Assembly: GCF_003034965.1 (NCBI RefSeq)
Contig: NZ_PZKE01000001.1
Span: forward strand, 310,001 to 374,000
Origin: Fuscovulum blasticum DSM 2131
Lineage (GTDB): Bacteria > Pseudomonadota > Alphaproteobacteria > Rhodobacterales > Rhodobacteraceae
DNA length: 64,000 bases
Reading direction: 5' to 3'
The number at the start of each line of letters is the position of its first letter. Within the stretch, counting starts at the first letter, position 1. The notes beneath the pieces are model-generated. The model was not told the DNA's origin, did not search any database, and was given only the letters and a program-made list of their open reading frames with translations. Shown here piece after piece: positions 28,521-39,503 of this stretch. Position numbers and translations under genes: made by a program.

Positions 28521-29249
28521 TCAAGGCACCCGTGGCGAGATCACGCGGGAGATCGCCGCAATCATCGCGTGTGAATCGGGGCGGTCCGCAACCGTTGCCG
28601 CGCGAGCCAGATCGCCGGTCAGCGCCTGCGCGACATTGGCGCTCATCGCCACCGGCACCAGCCTTGCCCCAATGTTTTCAGGCAATGCCTGCTGGAACAA
28701 GCGCGCTGTCCGGGGCGAAAACAGCGGCACGATCACCGGGCCGGGTGCCCCGATCACGGCCAGCGCTTCGGGTGAGAGGGCCAGGGCCCGCTGGGCGTAG
28801 ACCACTGCCTCGGTCACAGGGCGGCCCGGCAGCAGCGACAACAAGTCGCCGGCCCGATCCTGCCCGTGCAGGTAAAGAAGCGGCCCTTTGTCGGGCTGCG
28901 AGAGAATCAGCGACGCCAGATCCTGCACGGCGCCGGCCGCCGATTCTGCCGCGAAGCCTGCCGCGGTTGCGGCGGCGGCGGTGCGGTCACCCACACAGAA
29001 GGCCAGCGAAGGCAGCGCCCAGCCCTGGCCGCGCAGCCGGACGGCGGCCCGCACGCCCGGCTCGGACGTCAGCACAACGGCCGCGAAAGGACCGGGGGGA
29101 CGGTCGGGTGTCAGTGCGACTTCTTCCATCAGCGGGCAGCACAACGGGGCGACCGCCCCGCCCAGAGCAGCCGTCAGTTCGGCGGCAAAGCGCGTGGCTT
29201 GTGGCTCGGGGCGGGTGATCAACACCGGGATTGCGGATTGTCTGGCCAT
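28521..29249 (-). CDS. hemD: Uroporphyrinogen-III synthase
   Basis: A 242-residue enzyme that closes and inverts hydroxymethylbilane for heme and chlorophyll synthesis. The family is poorly conserved, but [18 protein letters not shown] at the start and [14 protein letters not shown] in the second domain are diagnostic. The start at MARQSAIPV (29249) fits the usual length. It is divergent from tsaD, with 46 bp between starts, and first in an operon with the Mic60-like and HemY-like genes. Confidence 0.92.
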   Translation of the reverse strand: MARQSAIPVLITRPEPQATRFAAELTAALGGAVAPLCCPLMEEVALTPDRPPGPFAAVVLTSEPGVRAAVRLRGQGWALPSLAFCVGDRTAAAATAAGFAAESAAGAVQDLASLILSQPDKGPLLYLHGQDRAGDLLSLLPGRPVTEAVVYAQRALALSPEALAVIGAPGPVIVPLFSPRTARLFQQALPENIGARLVPVAMSANVAQALTGDLARAATVADRPDSHAMIAAISRVISPRVP

Positions 29250-29295
29250 GCCCCCGATGTTACCTGCGGGGAACAGGGGGCCACAAGCGCGACAC

Positions 29296-30378
29296 ATGGA
29301 CCACGGGCTGACTTTCCTTGGCATCGAGACAAGCTGCGACGACACCGCCGCCGCGGTGGTGCGGCGGCTGTCCGATGGCGGGGCGCTGATTCTGTCCTCG
29401 GTCGTGGAGGGGCAGGCCGAACTGCACGCGGCCTTTGGTGGCGTGGTGCCGGAAATCGCCGCCCGTGCCCATGCGGAAAAGATCGACCACGCGGTCGAGG
29501 CCGCGCTTTCCGCCGCCTCGGTTTCGCTGGCCGATCTGGACGGCATTGCCGTGACCGCAGGGCCGGGGCTGATTGGCGGGCTGCTGTCCGGGCTGATGCT
29601 GGCCAAGGGCTTGGCCGCGGCCACGGGTCTGCCCATGGTCGGGGTGAACCATCTGGCCGGCCATGCGCTGACCCCCCGGCTGACCGATGCGGTTGCCTAT
29701 CCCTATCTGATGCTGCTGGTTTCGGGCGGGCATTGCCAGTTTCTTGCGGTCGAGGGGCCCGAGACGTTTCATCGTCTTGGCAGCACCATCGACGATGCGC
29801 CGGGCGAGGCCTTCGACAAGATCGCCAAACTTCTGGCCCTGCCGCAGCCTGGCGGGCCGCATGTCGAACGCGAAGCGGCGCTGGGTGATCTGGCCCGCTT
29901 CCGCTTTCCCCGCCCGCTGCTGGACCGGCCGGGGTGCGACCTGTCGTTCAGTGGGCTGAAGACCGCGGTCCTGCGCGCGCGGGATGAGATCATCGCGCAA
30001 AAGGGCGGGCTGACCGTGCAGGACCGCCGCGACCTTTGCGCCGGGTTCCAGGCGGCGGTGGCGGATGTTCTGGCCGAAAAGACCCGCCGCGCCTTGGCGG
30101 CCTTTCCCGCGCCGGTCATTGCGGTGGCGGGCGGTGTCGCCGCAAACGGGGCGATCCGCGCCCGGTTGCAGGCGGTGGCCGATCAGGCCGGGGCGCGGTT
30201 TCTGGCCCCGCCCCTGAAGCTGTGTACCGACAATGCCGCGATGATCGCCTGGGCCGGGATCGAGCGGCACCTGGCTGGTGGGGTGGACGATGCAACGCTG
30301 TCCGTGCGGTCGCGCTGGCCGCTGGATGCGGCGGCGGTGCCGTTGATCGGTTCGGGCAAGCGGGGGGCCAAGGCATGA
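29296..30378 (+). CDS. tsaD: tRNA N6-threonylcarbamoyladenosine transferase TsaD
   Basis: A 360-residue ASKHA-fold enzyme that attaches threonylcarbamoyl to A37 of ANN-decoding tRNAs. The N-terminal [14 protein letters not shown] and the metal-binding His119 and His123 in [12 protein letters not shown] are clear, as is the glycine-rich [14 protein letters not shown]. The ATG at 29296 gives the standard N-terminus. Its 3' end overlaps gpsA by 4 bp. The partner tsaE is 15 kb away at 45449. Confidence 0.96.
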   Translation: MDHGLTFLGIETSCDDTAAAVVRRLSDGGALILSSVVEGQAELHAAFGGVVPEIAARAHAEKIDHAVEAALSAASVSLADLDGIAVTAGPGLIGGLLSGLMLAKGLAAATGLPMVGVNHLAGHALTPRLTDAVAYPYLMLLVSGGHCQFLAVEGPETFHRLGSTIDDAPGEAFDKIAKLLALPQPGGPHVEREAALGDLARFRFPRPLLDRPGCDLSFSGLKTAVLRARDEIIAQKGGLTVQDRRDLCAGFQAAVADVLAEKTRRALAAFPAPVIAVAGGVAANGAIRARLQAVADQAGARFLAPPLKLCTDNAAMIAWAGIERHLAGGVDDATLSVRSRWPLDAAAVPLIGSGKRGAKA

Positions 30379-31316
30379 TCGGGGTGGCCGGCGCAGGCGC
30401 GTTCGGAACGGCGCTGGCCGTGGCCTTTGCCCGCGAGGGGTTGCCGGTACGGCTGTGGGGTCGCGATCCCGGCCTTGCGACGCGCCGTGAAAGCCCGCGC
30501 CTGCCGGGGGTGACCCTGCCGCCAAGGATTGAGGTGGTCGAAACCGTCTCTGACCTTGCCCAAAACGGCCCTGTCCTGCTGGCCATGCCGATGCAGGCGC
30601 TGCGCGAATTTCTGGCGGCGGAGGGCCAGCCGTTGTTGGCCTCGGACCTGGTGGCCTGCTGCAAGGGCATTGATCTGACCACCCTGCAAGGCCCGGCCGA
30701 AGTGATTGAGGCTGCGGGCGCGCGTGGCGCGCGGGCGGTTCTGACCGGCCCCAGCTTTGCCGCCGACATTGCCCGTGGCCTGCCCACCGCCCTGACGCTG
30801 GCCTGCGCCGGCCCGCAGGCGCAGGCGATCCAGGTGGCGCTGTCAACCGCCACGCTGCGCATCTACCGCACCGAAGATGTGGTTGGGGCCGAACTGGGGG
30901 GCGCGTTGAAGAACGTGATCGCCATCGCCGCCGGCGTGGTGATCGGCGCTGGCCTGGGCGACAGCGCCCGCGCTGCGCTGGTGACCCGTGGCTATGCCGA
31001 GATGGGGCGTTTTGCCCTGGCGCTTGGCGCGCGGGCAGAAACGCTGGCCGGGTTGTCGGGGCTGGGCGATCTGCTGCTGACCTGCACCTCGGCCCAGTCG
31101 CGCAATTTTGCGCATGGCGTGGCGCTTGGCGCAGGCCGGGTGCCGCCACAGGCCACGGTCGAAGGCGTGGCCACGGCGCGGGCCGCTGTCCGGCTGGCCG
31201 GGGCGCGCGGAATCGACATGCCGGTCGCGGCCATGGTGGCACGGCTGGTGGCAGGCGAAATCGGGGTGGCAGAGGCGGTCAAGGCGCTGATGTCCCGCCC
31301 GCTGAAACAGGAGTGA
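30375..31316 (+). CDS. gpsA: Glycerol-3-phosphate dehydrogenase [NAD(P)+]
   Basis: A 313-residue enzyme making sn-glycerol-3-phosphate for phospholipids. It has the Rossmann loop [13 protein letters not shown], the [16 protein letters not shown] motif, [15 protein letters not shown] with the catalytic Lys, and [16 protein letters not shown]. Overlaps tsaD by 4 bp, an association common in bacteria. Confidence 0.95.
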   Translation: MIGVAGAGAFGTALAVAFAREGLPVRLWGRDPGLATRRESPRLPGVTLPPRIEVVETVSDLAQNGPVLLAMPMQALREFLAAEGQPLLASDLVACCKGIDLTTLQGPAEVIEAAGARGARAVLTGPSFAADIARGLPTALTLACAGPQAQAIQVALSTATLRIYRTEDVVGAELGGALKNVIAIAAGVVIGAGLGDSARAALVTRGYAEMGRFALALGARAETLAGLSGLGDLLLTCTSAQSRNFAHGVALGAGRVPPQATVEGVATARAAVRLAGARGIDMPVAAMVARLVAGEIGVAEAVKALMSRPLKQE

Positions 31317-31320
31317 ACCC

Positions 31321-31593
31321 ATGCGCGTGGCATTGATCTGCATCGACAAGCCGGGGCACCTTGAGGTGCGCAAGACCAACCGTGACGCCCATCTGGCCTA
31401 TATCGAGGCCAGCGGCGTGGTTGAAATGGCCGGCCCGTTCCTTTCGCCGACCGGCGAGATGGTCGGATCTTTGGTCATTCTCGACGTTGGCCGGCTGAGC
31501 GACGGCGAGGATTGGGCGGCGGCAGATCCCTATGCGATGGCCGGTCTGTTCCAAAGCGTGGAGATTAGGGAATGGAAGAAGGTGATCGGGTGA
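31321..31593 (+). CDS. YciI-like protein
   Basis: A 90-residue dimeric ferredoxin-fold protein of the YciI family, with RDAHLAYIEASGVVEMAGPF and the DPYAMAGLFQSVEIREWKKV C-terminal signature. The family is thought to be enzymatic because of a conserved His/Asp pair, but its reaction is undefined. It lies 4 bp after gpsA and overlaps the EVE gene. Confidence 0.92.
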   Translation: MRVALICIDKPGHLEVRKTNRDAHLAYIEASGVVEMAGPFLSPTGEMVGSLVILDVGRLSDGEDWAAADPYAMAGLFQSVEIREWKKVIG

Positions 31594-32009
31594 ACCGCTG
31601 GCTGTTCAAATCCGAGCCTGACACCTGGAGCTGGGACCAGCAGGTCGCCAAAGGCGCCGAGGGCGAGGAATGGCACGGCGTTCGCAACTATCAGGCCCGC
31701 AACAACATGCGGGCCATGAAGGTGGGCGATCTGGGGTTCTTCTACCACTCGAACATTGGGAAAGAGATCGTCGGCATTGTCGAGGTCTGTCGCGAAAGTC
31801 AGCCCGACAGCACCACCGACGATCCCCGCTGGGATTGTGTGATGATCCGCGCCGTCCGACCGTTTCTGCGGCCGGTCACGCTGGAAGATTGCAAGGTTGC
31901 GCCGGGGCTTGAGGCGATGGTGCTGGTCAACAGCAGCCGTCTGTCGGTGCAGCCCGTCAGCCCCCGGGAATGGGAGATTGTCTGCCGGATGGGCGGGGTT
32001 GACCCCTGA
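31590..32009 (+). CDS. EVE-domain protein
   Basis: A 139-residue single EVE domain (PUA-like fold), with MNRWLFKSEPDTWSWDQ, GVRNYQARNNMRAMKVGD and FYHSN. EVE proteins bind modified bases in DNA or RNA, by analogy with YTH and thymocyte nuclear protein 1; ligand unknown. I prefer GTG 31590, which overlaps the YciI stop and has AGAAGG at good spacing, over ATG 31572. It is last of the tsaD-gpsA-YciI-EVE group. Confidence 0.9.
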   Translation: MNRWLFKSEPDTWSWDQQVAKGAEGEEWHGVRNYQARNNMRAMKVGDLGFFYHSNIGKEIVGIVEVCRESQPDSTTDDPRWDCVMIRAVRPFLRPVTLEDCKVAPGLEAMVLVNSSRLSVQPVSPREWEIVCRMGGVDP

Positions 32010-32028
32010 CGCGACGACATGGGGAAAC

Positions 32029-32057
32029 GGAGGGTCCGCACCCCTGCGGAACCCTCC
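32029..32057 (+). terminator. Terminator after the EVE gene
   Basis: A stem of 12-13 bp with one bulge (GGAGGGTCCGCA/TGCGGAACCCTCC) and a CCCC loop, 20 bp past the EVE stop. Confidence 0.65.
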
Positions 32058-32192
32058 ATTCACCCCACATGCGCCCCGAACGCTGCATGTCATCTGACAA
32101 GGTTTCGGACGGTTCTGCCCAAGGCCGGAACCTTGCCGCAGGGCAAGCCTGTGCCGCAACCGAAAAGCCGCGGGCATTTTAGGCGATGCCGG

Positions 32193-33383
32193 TCAGTGGC
32201 GGGTGTCGGGCAGGAAGAACGCGGCCAGCCCCAGCAGGGGCAGGAAGGCGCAGATTCGGTAGACGGCGACGATGCCCCAATGATCGGCCAGAACGCCCAG
32301 CAGGGCGGCACCGATGGCGGCGATGCCGAAGGCCACGCCAAACATCATTCCGGCCACCATGCCGGTTCGCAGGGGCATCAGATCCTGCGCATAGACAACC
32401 ATTGCCGGAAAGGCCGAGGCCAGCACAAGGCCCGCCAGTGCCGCGCACAGGATCGAGGGAACCAGCGGCAGCCAGGGCAGGGCCAGCGCCAGCGGCAGGA
32501 TGCCAAGGATGGACCACAGGATCACCCGGCGGCGGCCGATGCGGTCTCCGATCGGGCCGCCGATGATGGTGCCGGCTGCCACCGCGGCCAGGAAAACGAA
32601 AAGGCAAAGGTTGGCCTGCGCCTTGGTCAGGGCAAAGTGCTCGATCAGATAGAAGGTGTAGTAGCTGGAGAAACTGACCGAATAGACGAACTTCGAGACC
32701 ATCAGCACGACCAGCAATGTCATGCCCCGGCGGACGGTGCCGGGGTCTGGGGCCGTTGCGGCGGCGCGGGCCTTGCGATGGGCGGCGCGGCCCGCCCCGA
32801 CCGACTGATACCAGCGGCCGATGGCATAAAGCACCAACATCCCCGCCAGGGCCACGGCGGCGAACCATTCAATCGAAAGCTGACCACGCTCCAGCACGAT
32901 GAAGGCGGCGGCAAGCGGGCCAAGGGCAGAACCGGCATTGCCGCCGACCTGAAACACCGATTGCGCAAAGCCGGGGCGCATACCGGCCGCCAGCCGGGCA
33001 ATGCGAGAGGCCTCGGGATGGAAGATCGCCGAGCCCAGCCCGATCAGCGCAACGGAACACAATACCATGGCGAAACTGGCGGCATGGGCCAGAAGGACAA
33101 GGCCCGCGCCGGTTGAGGCCATGCCGGCCGACAGCGCATAGGGCAGCGGACGGCGGTCGGTGTATAGCCCGACCAGCGGTTGCAGGATTGAGGCCGTGCC
33201 CTGAAAGACCAGCGTGATCAGCCCGATCTGCGTGAAGCTGAGCGCGAGGTTGTCCTTGAGCAGCGGATAGGCCGCCGGGATCAGCGACTGCATCAGGTCA
33301 TTCAGGAAATGCCCCAGCGACACGCCCAGAATGACCGGAACGACGGTGGTCTCGTGCGGGGCAGTCCGGGATTGCAGGGTCAT
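32193..33383 (-). CDS. MFS drug exporter, Fsr (fosmidomycin resistance) type
   Basis: A 396-residue inner-membrane carrier with about 12 helices. The N-terminal SLGHFLNDLMQSLIPAAYPLL and SAIFHPEASRIARLA strongly resemble Fsr, and FSSYYTFYLIEHFALTKAQ is also typical. Fsr exports fosmidomycin, an inhibitor of the MEP pathway; true substrate here unknown. The 183 bp upstream of its stop to EVE holds one terminator and nothing else seen. Confidence 0.88.
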   Translation of the reverse strand: MTLQSRTAPHETTVVPVILGVSLGHFLNDLMQSLIPAAYPLLKDNLALSFTQIGLITLVFQGTASILQPLVGLYTDRRPLPYALSAGMASTGAGLVLLAHAASFAMVLCSVALIGLGSAIFHPEASRIARLAAGMRPGFAQSVFQVGGNAGSALGPLAAAFIVLERGQLSIEWFAAVALAGMLVLYAIGRWYQSVGAGRAAHRKARAAATAPDPGTVRRGMTLLVVLMVSKFVYSVSFSSYYTFYLIEHFALTKAQANLCLFVFLAAVAAGTIIGGPIGDRIGRRRVILWSILGILPLALALPWLPLVPSILCAALAGLVLASAFPAMVVYAQDLMPLRTGMVAGMMFGVAFGIAAIGAALLGVLADHWGIVAVYRICAFLPLLGLAAFFLPDTRH

Positions 33384-33402
33384 GGCGGGCCTTCAGACAG
33401 GA

Positions 33403-33428
33403 AACGGGCGGCACCATGGCCGCCCGTT
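33403..33428 (-). terminator. Likely terminator after the DUF2853 gene
   Basis: A perfect 10 bp stem (AACGGGCGGC/GCCGCCCGTT) with a 6 nt loop, between the DUF2853 stop and the MFS start. Only a weak T run follows on the minus strand. Confidence 0.55.
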
Positions 33429-33462
33429 CCGCGATTGGCAATCGCTGCTGCGTGAATGCAGC

Positions 33463-33804
33463 TTATTTGTAAACGGCTTCCTTACCGAAATGCTTGACCA
33501 GCATGTAGTAGAACGGCGCGCGATATTTGTTGCGCTCGGACTTGCCGTAGGTTTCCACCACGGCCTTGATGCCTTCCATCAGCGCCGGGCTGTCGGACAG
33601 GCCAAGCTTCTTGATCAGAAAGTTGTTCTTGATCCGCTCCAGTTCTTCGGGATCGGAGGCGGCAACAGTCTGGGCGTCGTTGTCATAGATCGACGGGCCG
33701 CAGCCGATGGTAACCTTGGTGAGAAGGTCCATATCCGGCGTCATCTTGCACTTGTTCTTCAGATCGTCTGCGTATTTCGCAATAAGTTCGTCTCTTTTAC
33801 CCAT
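33463..33804 (-). CDS. DUF2853 family protein
   Basis: A 113-residue soluble helical protein with MGKRDELIAKYADDLKNKC at the start and a conserved KYRAPFYYMLVKHFGKE C-terminus. The function is unknown. Start at 33804 is set by GGGAGAGTGTAAG just upstream. It sits between the TonB receptor terminator and its own terminator, so is probably monocistronic. Confidence 0.88.
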   Translation of the reverse strand: MGKRDELIAKYADDLKNKCKMTPDMDLLTKVTIGCGPSIYDNDAQTVAASDPEELERIKNNFLIKKLGLSDSPALMEGIKAVVETYGKSERNKYRAPFYYMLVKHFGKEAVYK

Positions 33805-33891
33805 CTTACACTCTCCCATGGCGCGTTCGCGCGCCAGTTTGTCACCAACAAATCGGATAGCAAGGCCATACCGTCCGGCGATAGGGGAAAA

Positions 33892-33924
33892 TTCCGGGGG
33901 CCGTGTCAACACCGGCCCCCGGAA
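33892..33924 (-). terminator. Terminator of the TonB receptor gene
   Basis: A perfect 12 bp stem (TTCCGGGGGCCG/CGGCCCCCGGAA) with a 9 nt loop, followed on the minus strand by TTTTCC, 19 bp past the stop. Confidence 0.85.
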
Positions 33925-33942
33925 ATGCGGCACAACCGGGCG

Positions 33943-35949
33943 TCAGAACCGGATTTCACCGCCGATATAGGCCGACCGGCCGGGGCCGGAACTGTCGGTC
34001 GCCGCCCAAGGGGTGTAAAGTTCATCGGTGAGGTTCGACACCTTGGCGTTGACCGAGAAATTCTCGGCCACGTCATAGCTGGCGAAGATGTCGATGGTCT
34101 TGTACGAGCCGCGGTTCGTATCGGTTTCAAAGGCAATCGCGGCCGGGCCGTTGCTGTTGTAGACCAGCGTGGTCCCCACCGTCAGCGCGCCGTCCAGGAA
34201 GTGGCCGGCCAGCGTGGCGCTGATTGTGTTCTCGGGTTGCAGGCGGCCGCCCCCGTAAGACCCCTTGCTGTGCGCCCAGGCCAGGATGGCCGAGAAGCGG
34301 TCGGATTCGTAACCCAGTTCCAGCTCAAGCCCGCGGGTGCGGACGGTTTCGTCGATGTTGACAAACTGCATACCGGCGCCACCGGCGGTGGTCTGGGCGA
34401 TGATGAAGTTGTCGACATCAAGGTCGAAATAATTGATCCGGGCCTTGAGCGCGTCATCGGCACGGAAGATGCCGTCGCGGGTGATGTTCACGCCAAGCTC
34501 GTAGCCTTCCGAAACCTCGGGTTCGAGGGCAAGGTTGCCGATATAGCCGAAGCCGTGAATCGACGGATCGCCGCCGCCAAGGAAGGTTTCCTGCGCCGTG
34601 GGCGCGCGGGTGCTGCGATAGACCGAAACATAAGGCTGGAAGGTGTCGTTGATGCTGTAGGCCAGTGACAGCTTGGGGTCGAACGAGCTGTGCGAGATCT
34701 TGAAATATTCGCTGCCGACGGTTGTGTCGAGATCATAGTCGGAATAGCGGAACCCCAGCATCACCTCGAACGGGCCGTTGGTGAAGGTGTTTTCCGAAAA
34801 GACTGCGGCGCGGTCGGTGTTTCCTCGCACCGGGTTCACCCCGGTCAGAGACCCCGAGGCGTTCTGCTGGCCACCCAGCTTGTCGCGCGAGATCTCGAAG
34901 CCGTTGGTCGAGGTCAGGGTCCAGTCACCCAGGGCCGCGGTCGAGACGTTCTTGACATCAAGCCCAAGCGTCTCAGTCTCCATCACCCGGCCAAGGGCCG
35001 AGCCGAAGCCGGAAACGTGCCGGTGGGTGGTGGTGCCGGAATAAAGGTTGCCGGTCAGGTTGATCAGGTCGCCGGTCGAATAGGTGAAGCCCAGGCTGTA
35101 GATGTCATTGCTGACTTCGTGGTTGTAGGCTGCCAGCGTGACCGGGGGCATACCGGGGGCAAAGCTCATACGATAGGCCGAGGCATAGTCGGTGTCGTAG
35201 GATATGGCCAGGAAGTTGACCTTCAGCGCCTCCGACACCTGATAAGCGCCGCGCAGCATCAGCGAGCCGCCCTTTTGCGCCGTATCGTCCACCTTGTCGC
35301 CCGCCCCGTTCACATAGGCGTCAAGGTCGCGGCTGGAGGCGGCAAAGGCCAGTTCCAGCGGGCCGCGGACCATGCCCACGGCGGCCATGCCGGCAAAGCC
35401 TTCGCCGTTGTCGCCATAGCGCAGGCGGACCATGCCGCCGGTGCCTTCGCCATCGCGCACCAGATCGGTGGCGGTGATCATGCGGAAGTTGACGCTGCCG
35501 GTCAGGCCGCCCCCCGTCAGCGAAGCGCCCCGGGTGATGTCGATTGCCGACAGCAGCAGCGGATCGACATAGGCAAAACCGTCGGCGGTGTTGTGCGCCG
35601 TGAAGCGGAAGTTCTGCGGGACGCCTTCGATGGTGGTGCTCACGCGTGATCCGCCAAGACCGCGGATTGCCACCGCCACGCCCGCCTGGCCTGCGTTCAT
35701 CAGGGTGCTGGCGCCGGGTGTCTGGCGGACAACTTCATCCAGAGTGACGATGCCGCCGTGGCCGGTGATCGCATCGCCTTCCAGGGTTGAGCTGTTTTCA
35801 CCGGCATAGACCGGGGTTCCGTCGGCGCTGTAGCCGATGATGATGCGGCCAAGGTGCAACGGCGTTTCGGTCTCTTGCGCCAAGGCCGGCGCGGCAAACA
35901 GCACAAGGCCGGCAAGCGCGGCTGAAGCGCGGTCGAGGGGGGATGTCAT
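33943..35949 (-). CDS. TonB-dependent outer-membrane receptor, possibly heme type
   Basis: A 668-residue outer-membrane protein. The signal peptide (SPLDRASAALAGLVLFAAPA) ends near ALAQ. The plug domain covers about 40-160 (VTLDEVVRQTPGAS, VAIRGLGGSRVSTTIEGVPQ). A 22-strand barrel follows, ending in the terminal phenylalanine (GGEIRF). The segment RAPTAQETF followed by GNLALEPEVSEGYELG resembles the FRAP/NPNL region of heme receptors, so a heme or iron ligand is suggested. Monocistronic; no transporter or heme oxygenase is nearby. The ATG at 35949 is preferred over one 33 bp upstream because it starts the signal peptide directly. Confidence 0.85.
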   Translation of the reverse strand: MTSPLDRASAALAGLVLFAAPALAQETETPLHLGRIIIGYSADGTPVYAGENSSTLEGDAITGHGGIVTLDEVVRQTPGASTLMNAGQAGVAVAIRGLGGSRVSTTIEGVPQNFRFTAHNTADGFAYVDPLLLSAIDITRGASLTGGGLTGSVNFRMITATDLVRDGEGTGGMVRLRYGDNGEGFAGMAAVGMVRGPLELAFAASSRDLDAYVNGAGDKVDDTAQKGGSLMLRGAYQVSEALKVNFLAISYDTDYASAYRMSFAPGMPPVTLAAYNHEVSNDIYSLGFTYSTGDLINLTGNLYSGTTTHRHVSGFGSALGRVMETETLGLDVKNVSTAALGDWTLTSTNGFEISRDKLGGQQNASGSLTGVNPVRGNTDRAAVFSENTFTNGPFEVMLGFRYSDYDLDTTVGSEYFKISHSSFDPKLSLAYSINDTFQPYVSVYRSTRAPTAQETFLGGGDPSIHGFGYIGNLALEPEVSEGYELGVNITRDGIFRADDALKARINYFDLDVDNFIIAQTTAGGAGMQFVNIDETVRTRGLELELGYESDRFSAILAWAHSKGSYGGGRLQPENTISATLAGHFLDGALTVGTTLVYNSNGPAAIAFETDTNRGSYKTIDIFASYDVAENFSVNAKVSNLTDELYTPWAATDSSGPGRSAYIGGEIRF

Positions 35950-36213
35950 GGCTCCCAGTTCCTTCTTCGGGGCGCGCGTCATGCGCGCCGGTCCTGTCGG
36001 ACGGGCCTGGCTGGAACAGGTCGCAAGATGCGCAGGCCAGCGGCAGCCGATCCGGGTTGATCCGGCTGCTGGCTGTCTTGGGGCGCGCGCGGGGCGCCCT
36101 GAACGCTGGCATGGGTAGGGGTTCCCTGCCGCAGCGGATGGGATGAGTCAACTATTTTTGTCGGGAATTATTTCGCCCTGTCTGCTGCTGTTGCGCAGAG
36201 GTGACAAAACGCA
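35950..36213. promoter_or_regulatory. Leader and promoter region of the TonB receptor gene
   Basis: This 264 bp stretch (315 bp with the ahcY terminator) holds no gene I can support. Close to the start codon is an inverted repeat GGCGCGC/GCGCGCC (about 35971-35989). An AT-rich tract with TTGACT on the minus strand lies around 36145-36170 and may be part of the promoter. I saw no clear Fur, Irr or cobalamin-riboswitch consensus. Confidence 0.4.
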
Positions 36214-36241
36214 CAAAGGGCGCCCGTGGGGGCGCCCTTTG
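36214..36241 (-). terminator. Terminator of ahcY
   Basis: A perfect 12 bp stem (CAAAGGGCGCCC/GGGCGCCCTTTG) with a 4 nt loop, 23 bp past the ahcY stop, then TGCGTTTTG on the minus strand. Confidence 0.85.
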
Positions 36242-36264
36242 CCTTGGCCGTTTTGGGCGAGGTA

Positions 36265-37662
<1,398 letters not shown>

Positions 37663-37711
37663 GCCTGGTGCCGCTCCTGTAAAGTTCGATTTCGGTCCGC
37701 CCTTTATCATT

Positions 37712-37737
37712 CCCGGCCGAAGTCGGCAATTGCCGGG
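37712..37737 (-). promoter_or_regulatory. Nested alternative hairpins in the ahcY leader
   Basis: About 50-75 nt upstream of the ahcY ATG, three mutually exclusive stems share bases: CCCGGC/GCCGGG (outer), GCCGA/TCGGC, and the palindrome CGGCAATTGCCG. This could allow switching, but it does not match a riboswitch consensus I recognise. Confidence 0.35.
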
Positions 37738-37884
37738 CGGGTGCCGTATCGGCGCCATCCTCCACTTTGGGGCATTCTGGAGCATACCCATGCCTTGTGC
37801 CGGGCCATGTTGCTGCGTTAGCTCTTGTCGAAACTCCCGCAGGGCGGGCCGGGCGCGGTGGCGCGGCAACCAGGAGGTGGCGGC

Positions 37885-38823
37885 ATGTCGGCTGGACAGA
37901 AACTGCGCAAGGCGCTGGTGCTGTGTGTGGATCAGGCCTATGTGCCCTTCGCGCTGTTTCTTGTCAGCCAGATTGACCGGCTGAGCCCCGGACGGGATTT
38001 CGATATCTGCCTTGTCAGCGATGCACAGCTGAATCTGCCCCCGGCTTTTGATGATCTGCGGTTGCGCCTGATCGGGCCGGTCGATGACCCGGCCTATCTG
38101 GCGCTGGAAAACAGCAATCTGCCACGATCCACCTACCTGCGCCTCTGGATGCCGTATCTGTTGGCGCAGGACTATGACCGGCTGGTCTATCTGGATGCCG
38201 ACATGTTCGCCGAATGCGGCGATTGGTCGGCCTTGTTCGAGGTGGATCTGCGGGGAAAGGCGCTGGCAGCGGTGCGCGATGTGCAGCAGTGGCGCAAGCC
38301 GGACCGCAAGGTGTTTGAGTTCGCGGCGGCGGGGCGCGATAGCAAGCGCTATTTCAACGCCGGGCTGATGGTGATCGACCCGGCAGTCTTTGTCGCGCAA
38401 GATCTGCGCGACCGCTGCCTTGCGCTGGGGCAGGCACAGCCCGAACTTGCGCGGCACCATGACCAGTCGCTGCTGAATCTTGTGCTGGACGGCGCTTGGG
38501 CCGAGCTTTCCCCGGTGTGGAACTGGCAATGGCCGCTGAAGCAACCGCTGTTCACGGACTGGGCGGCGCCAAATCTGGTGCACTTCATCGGCCATCTGAA
38601 GCCTTGGAACGACGGGCGCGGTTTGTATCCGGCGCGTTTTCAGAAGGCCTATGCCCGCTTCATGGGGCGGCACTTCCCGGACGGGCCCCAGATCGTGACG
38701 CCAGAATCGTCGCTGCTGCGGTCGGGGCCGCGCAGCCTGCGGATGGCGTTGCAGTTCCTGGCCTTCCGGCCTGCGCTGCTGCGCTACCTGGACCGCTTTT
38801 CCGATCCGCTGGCCACAGTCTGA
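37885..38823 (+). CDS. Glycosyltransferase family 8 protein
   Basis: A 312-residue GT-A fold glycosyltransferase. The nucleotide-sugar/metal motif is DAD (104-106) in [33 protein letters not shown] and the [10 protein letters not shown]-terminal block are typical of GT8 (galactosyl/glucosyltransferase). Acceptor unknown. AGGAGG places the ATG at 37885. It diverges from ahcY. Confidence 0.9.
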   Translation: MSAGQKLRKALVLCVDQAYVPFALFLVSQIDRLSPGRDFDICLVSDAQLNLPPAFDDLRLRLIGPVDDPAYLALENSNLPRSTYLRLWMPYLLAQDYDRLVYLDADMFAECGDWSALFEVDLRGKALAAVRDVQQWRKPDRKVFEFAAAGRDSKRYFNAGLMVIDPAVFVAQDLRDRCLALGQAQPELARHHDQSLLNLVLDGAWAELSPVWNWQWPLKQPLFTDWAAPNLVHFIGHLKPWNDGRGLYPARFQKAYARFMGRHFPDGPQIVTPESSLLRSGPRSLRMALQFLAFRPALLRYLDRFSDPLATV

Positions 38824-38903
38824 CACTGGCCATGTGGCCCGGGCGTGCGTATGACCAAGGGCAGAGCCCGCCCTGATCAACCGAAACGCCCCGGACCTGC
38901 CCG

Positions 38904-39500
38904 ATGAAGAAACCCGCGCGTGCCTGGCAACGCATGCTGTCCGGCCGCAGGCTGGATCTGCTGGACCCGACCCCGGTGGACATCGAGGTTGAGGACATTG
39001 CGCATGGGCTGGCCTTTGTCGCGCGCTGGAACGGCCAGACGCGGGGCGATTGGGCCTATTCGGTGGCCGAACATTCGTTGCTGGTGGAAGAGCTGTTCAC
39101 ACGCGCAAATCCCGGGGTTGCGGCGCGCTGGCGATTGGCGGCGCTGCTGCACGATGCCCCGGAGTATGTGATCGGTGACATGATCAGCCCGGTGAAGGCG
39201 GCAATCGGGCCCGACTATGGTGCATTGGATGAACGGCTGACCGCTGCAGTACACCTGCGGTTCGGACTGCCCGCTGCCTTGCCGGTGCCCATCAAGAAAC
39301 AGATCAAGGCAGCCGACAAGGTTTCGGCCTGGCTTGAGGCGGTTCAGATCGCGGGCTTCACCATGGCCGAGGCCGACCGTTTCTTCGGCAAGCCCGATGC
39401 GGCGCTGGTGCGCGGCCTGGCGATCCGGCTGCGTCCGCCCGCAGAGGTGCGGGCGGAATATGTGCAGCGTCATGCGGATTTGCTTGCCGCCTGCGGCTGA
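38904..39500 (+). CDS. HD-domain hydrolase, YfbR-like
   Basis: A 198-residue metal-dependent phosphohydrolase. Visible ligands: His57 in AEHS, His83-Asp84 in LLHDAPE, and Asp138 in KAADK, the YfbR/HD pattern. YfbR-type enzymes are 5'-deoxynucleotidases; substrate is inferred only. It lies 80 bp after the GT8 gene on the same strand. Confidence 0.88.
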   Translation: MKKPARAWQRMLSGRRLDLLDPTPVDIEVEDIAHGLAFVARWNGQTRGDWAYSVAEHSLLVEELFTRANPGVAARWRLAALLHDAPEYVIGDMISPVKAAIGPDYGALDERLTAAVHLRFGLPAALPVPIKKQIKAADKVSAWLEAVQIAGFTMAEADRFFGKPDAALVRGLAIRLRPPAEVRAEYVQRHADLLAACG

Positions 39501-39503
39501 CGG

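Noticed and set aside
35950-36213. Possible cobalamin riboswitch before the TonB receptor
   Set aside because: No B12-box core (GCCACTG) and no GGTG element at the expected position.
37663-37884. SAH or SAM/SAH riboswitch upstream of ahcY
   Set aside because: The hairpins do not match a consensus I recognise; kept only as a low-confidence leader structure.
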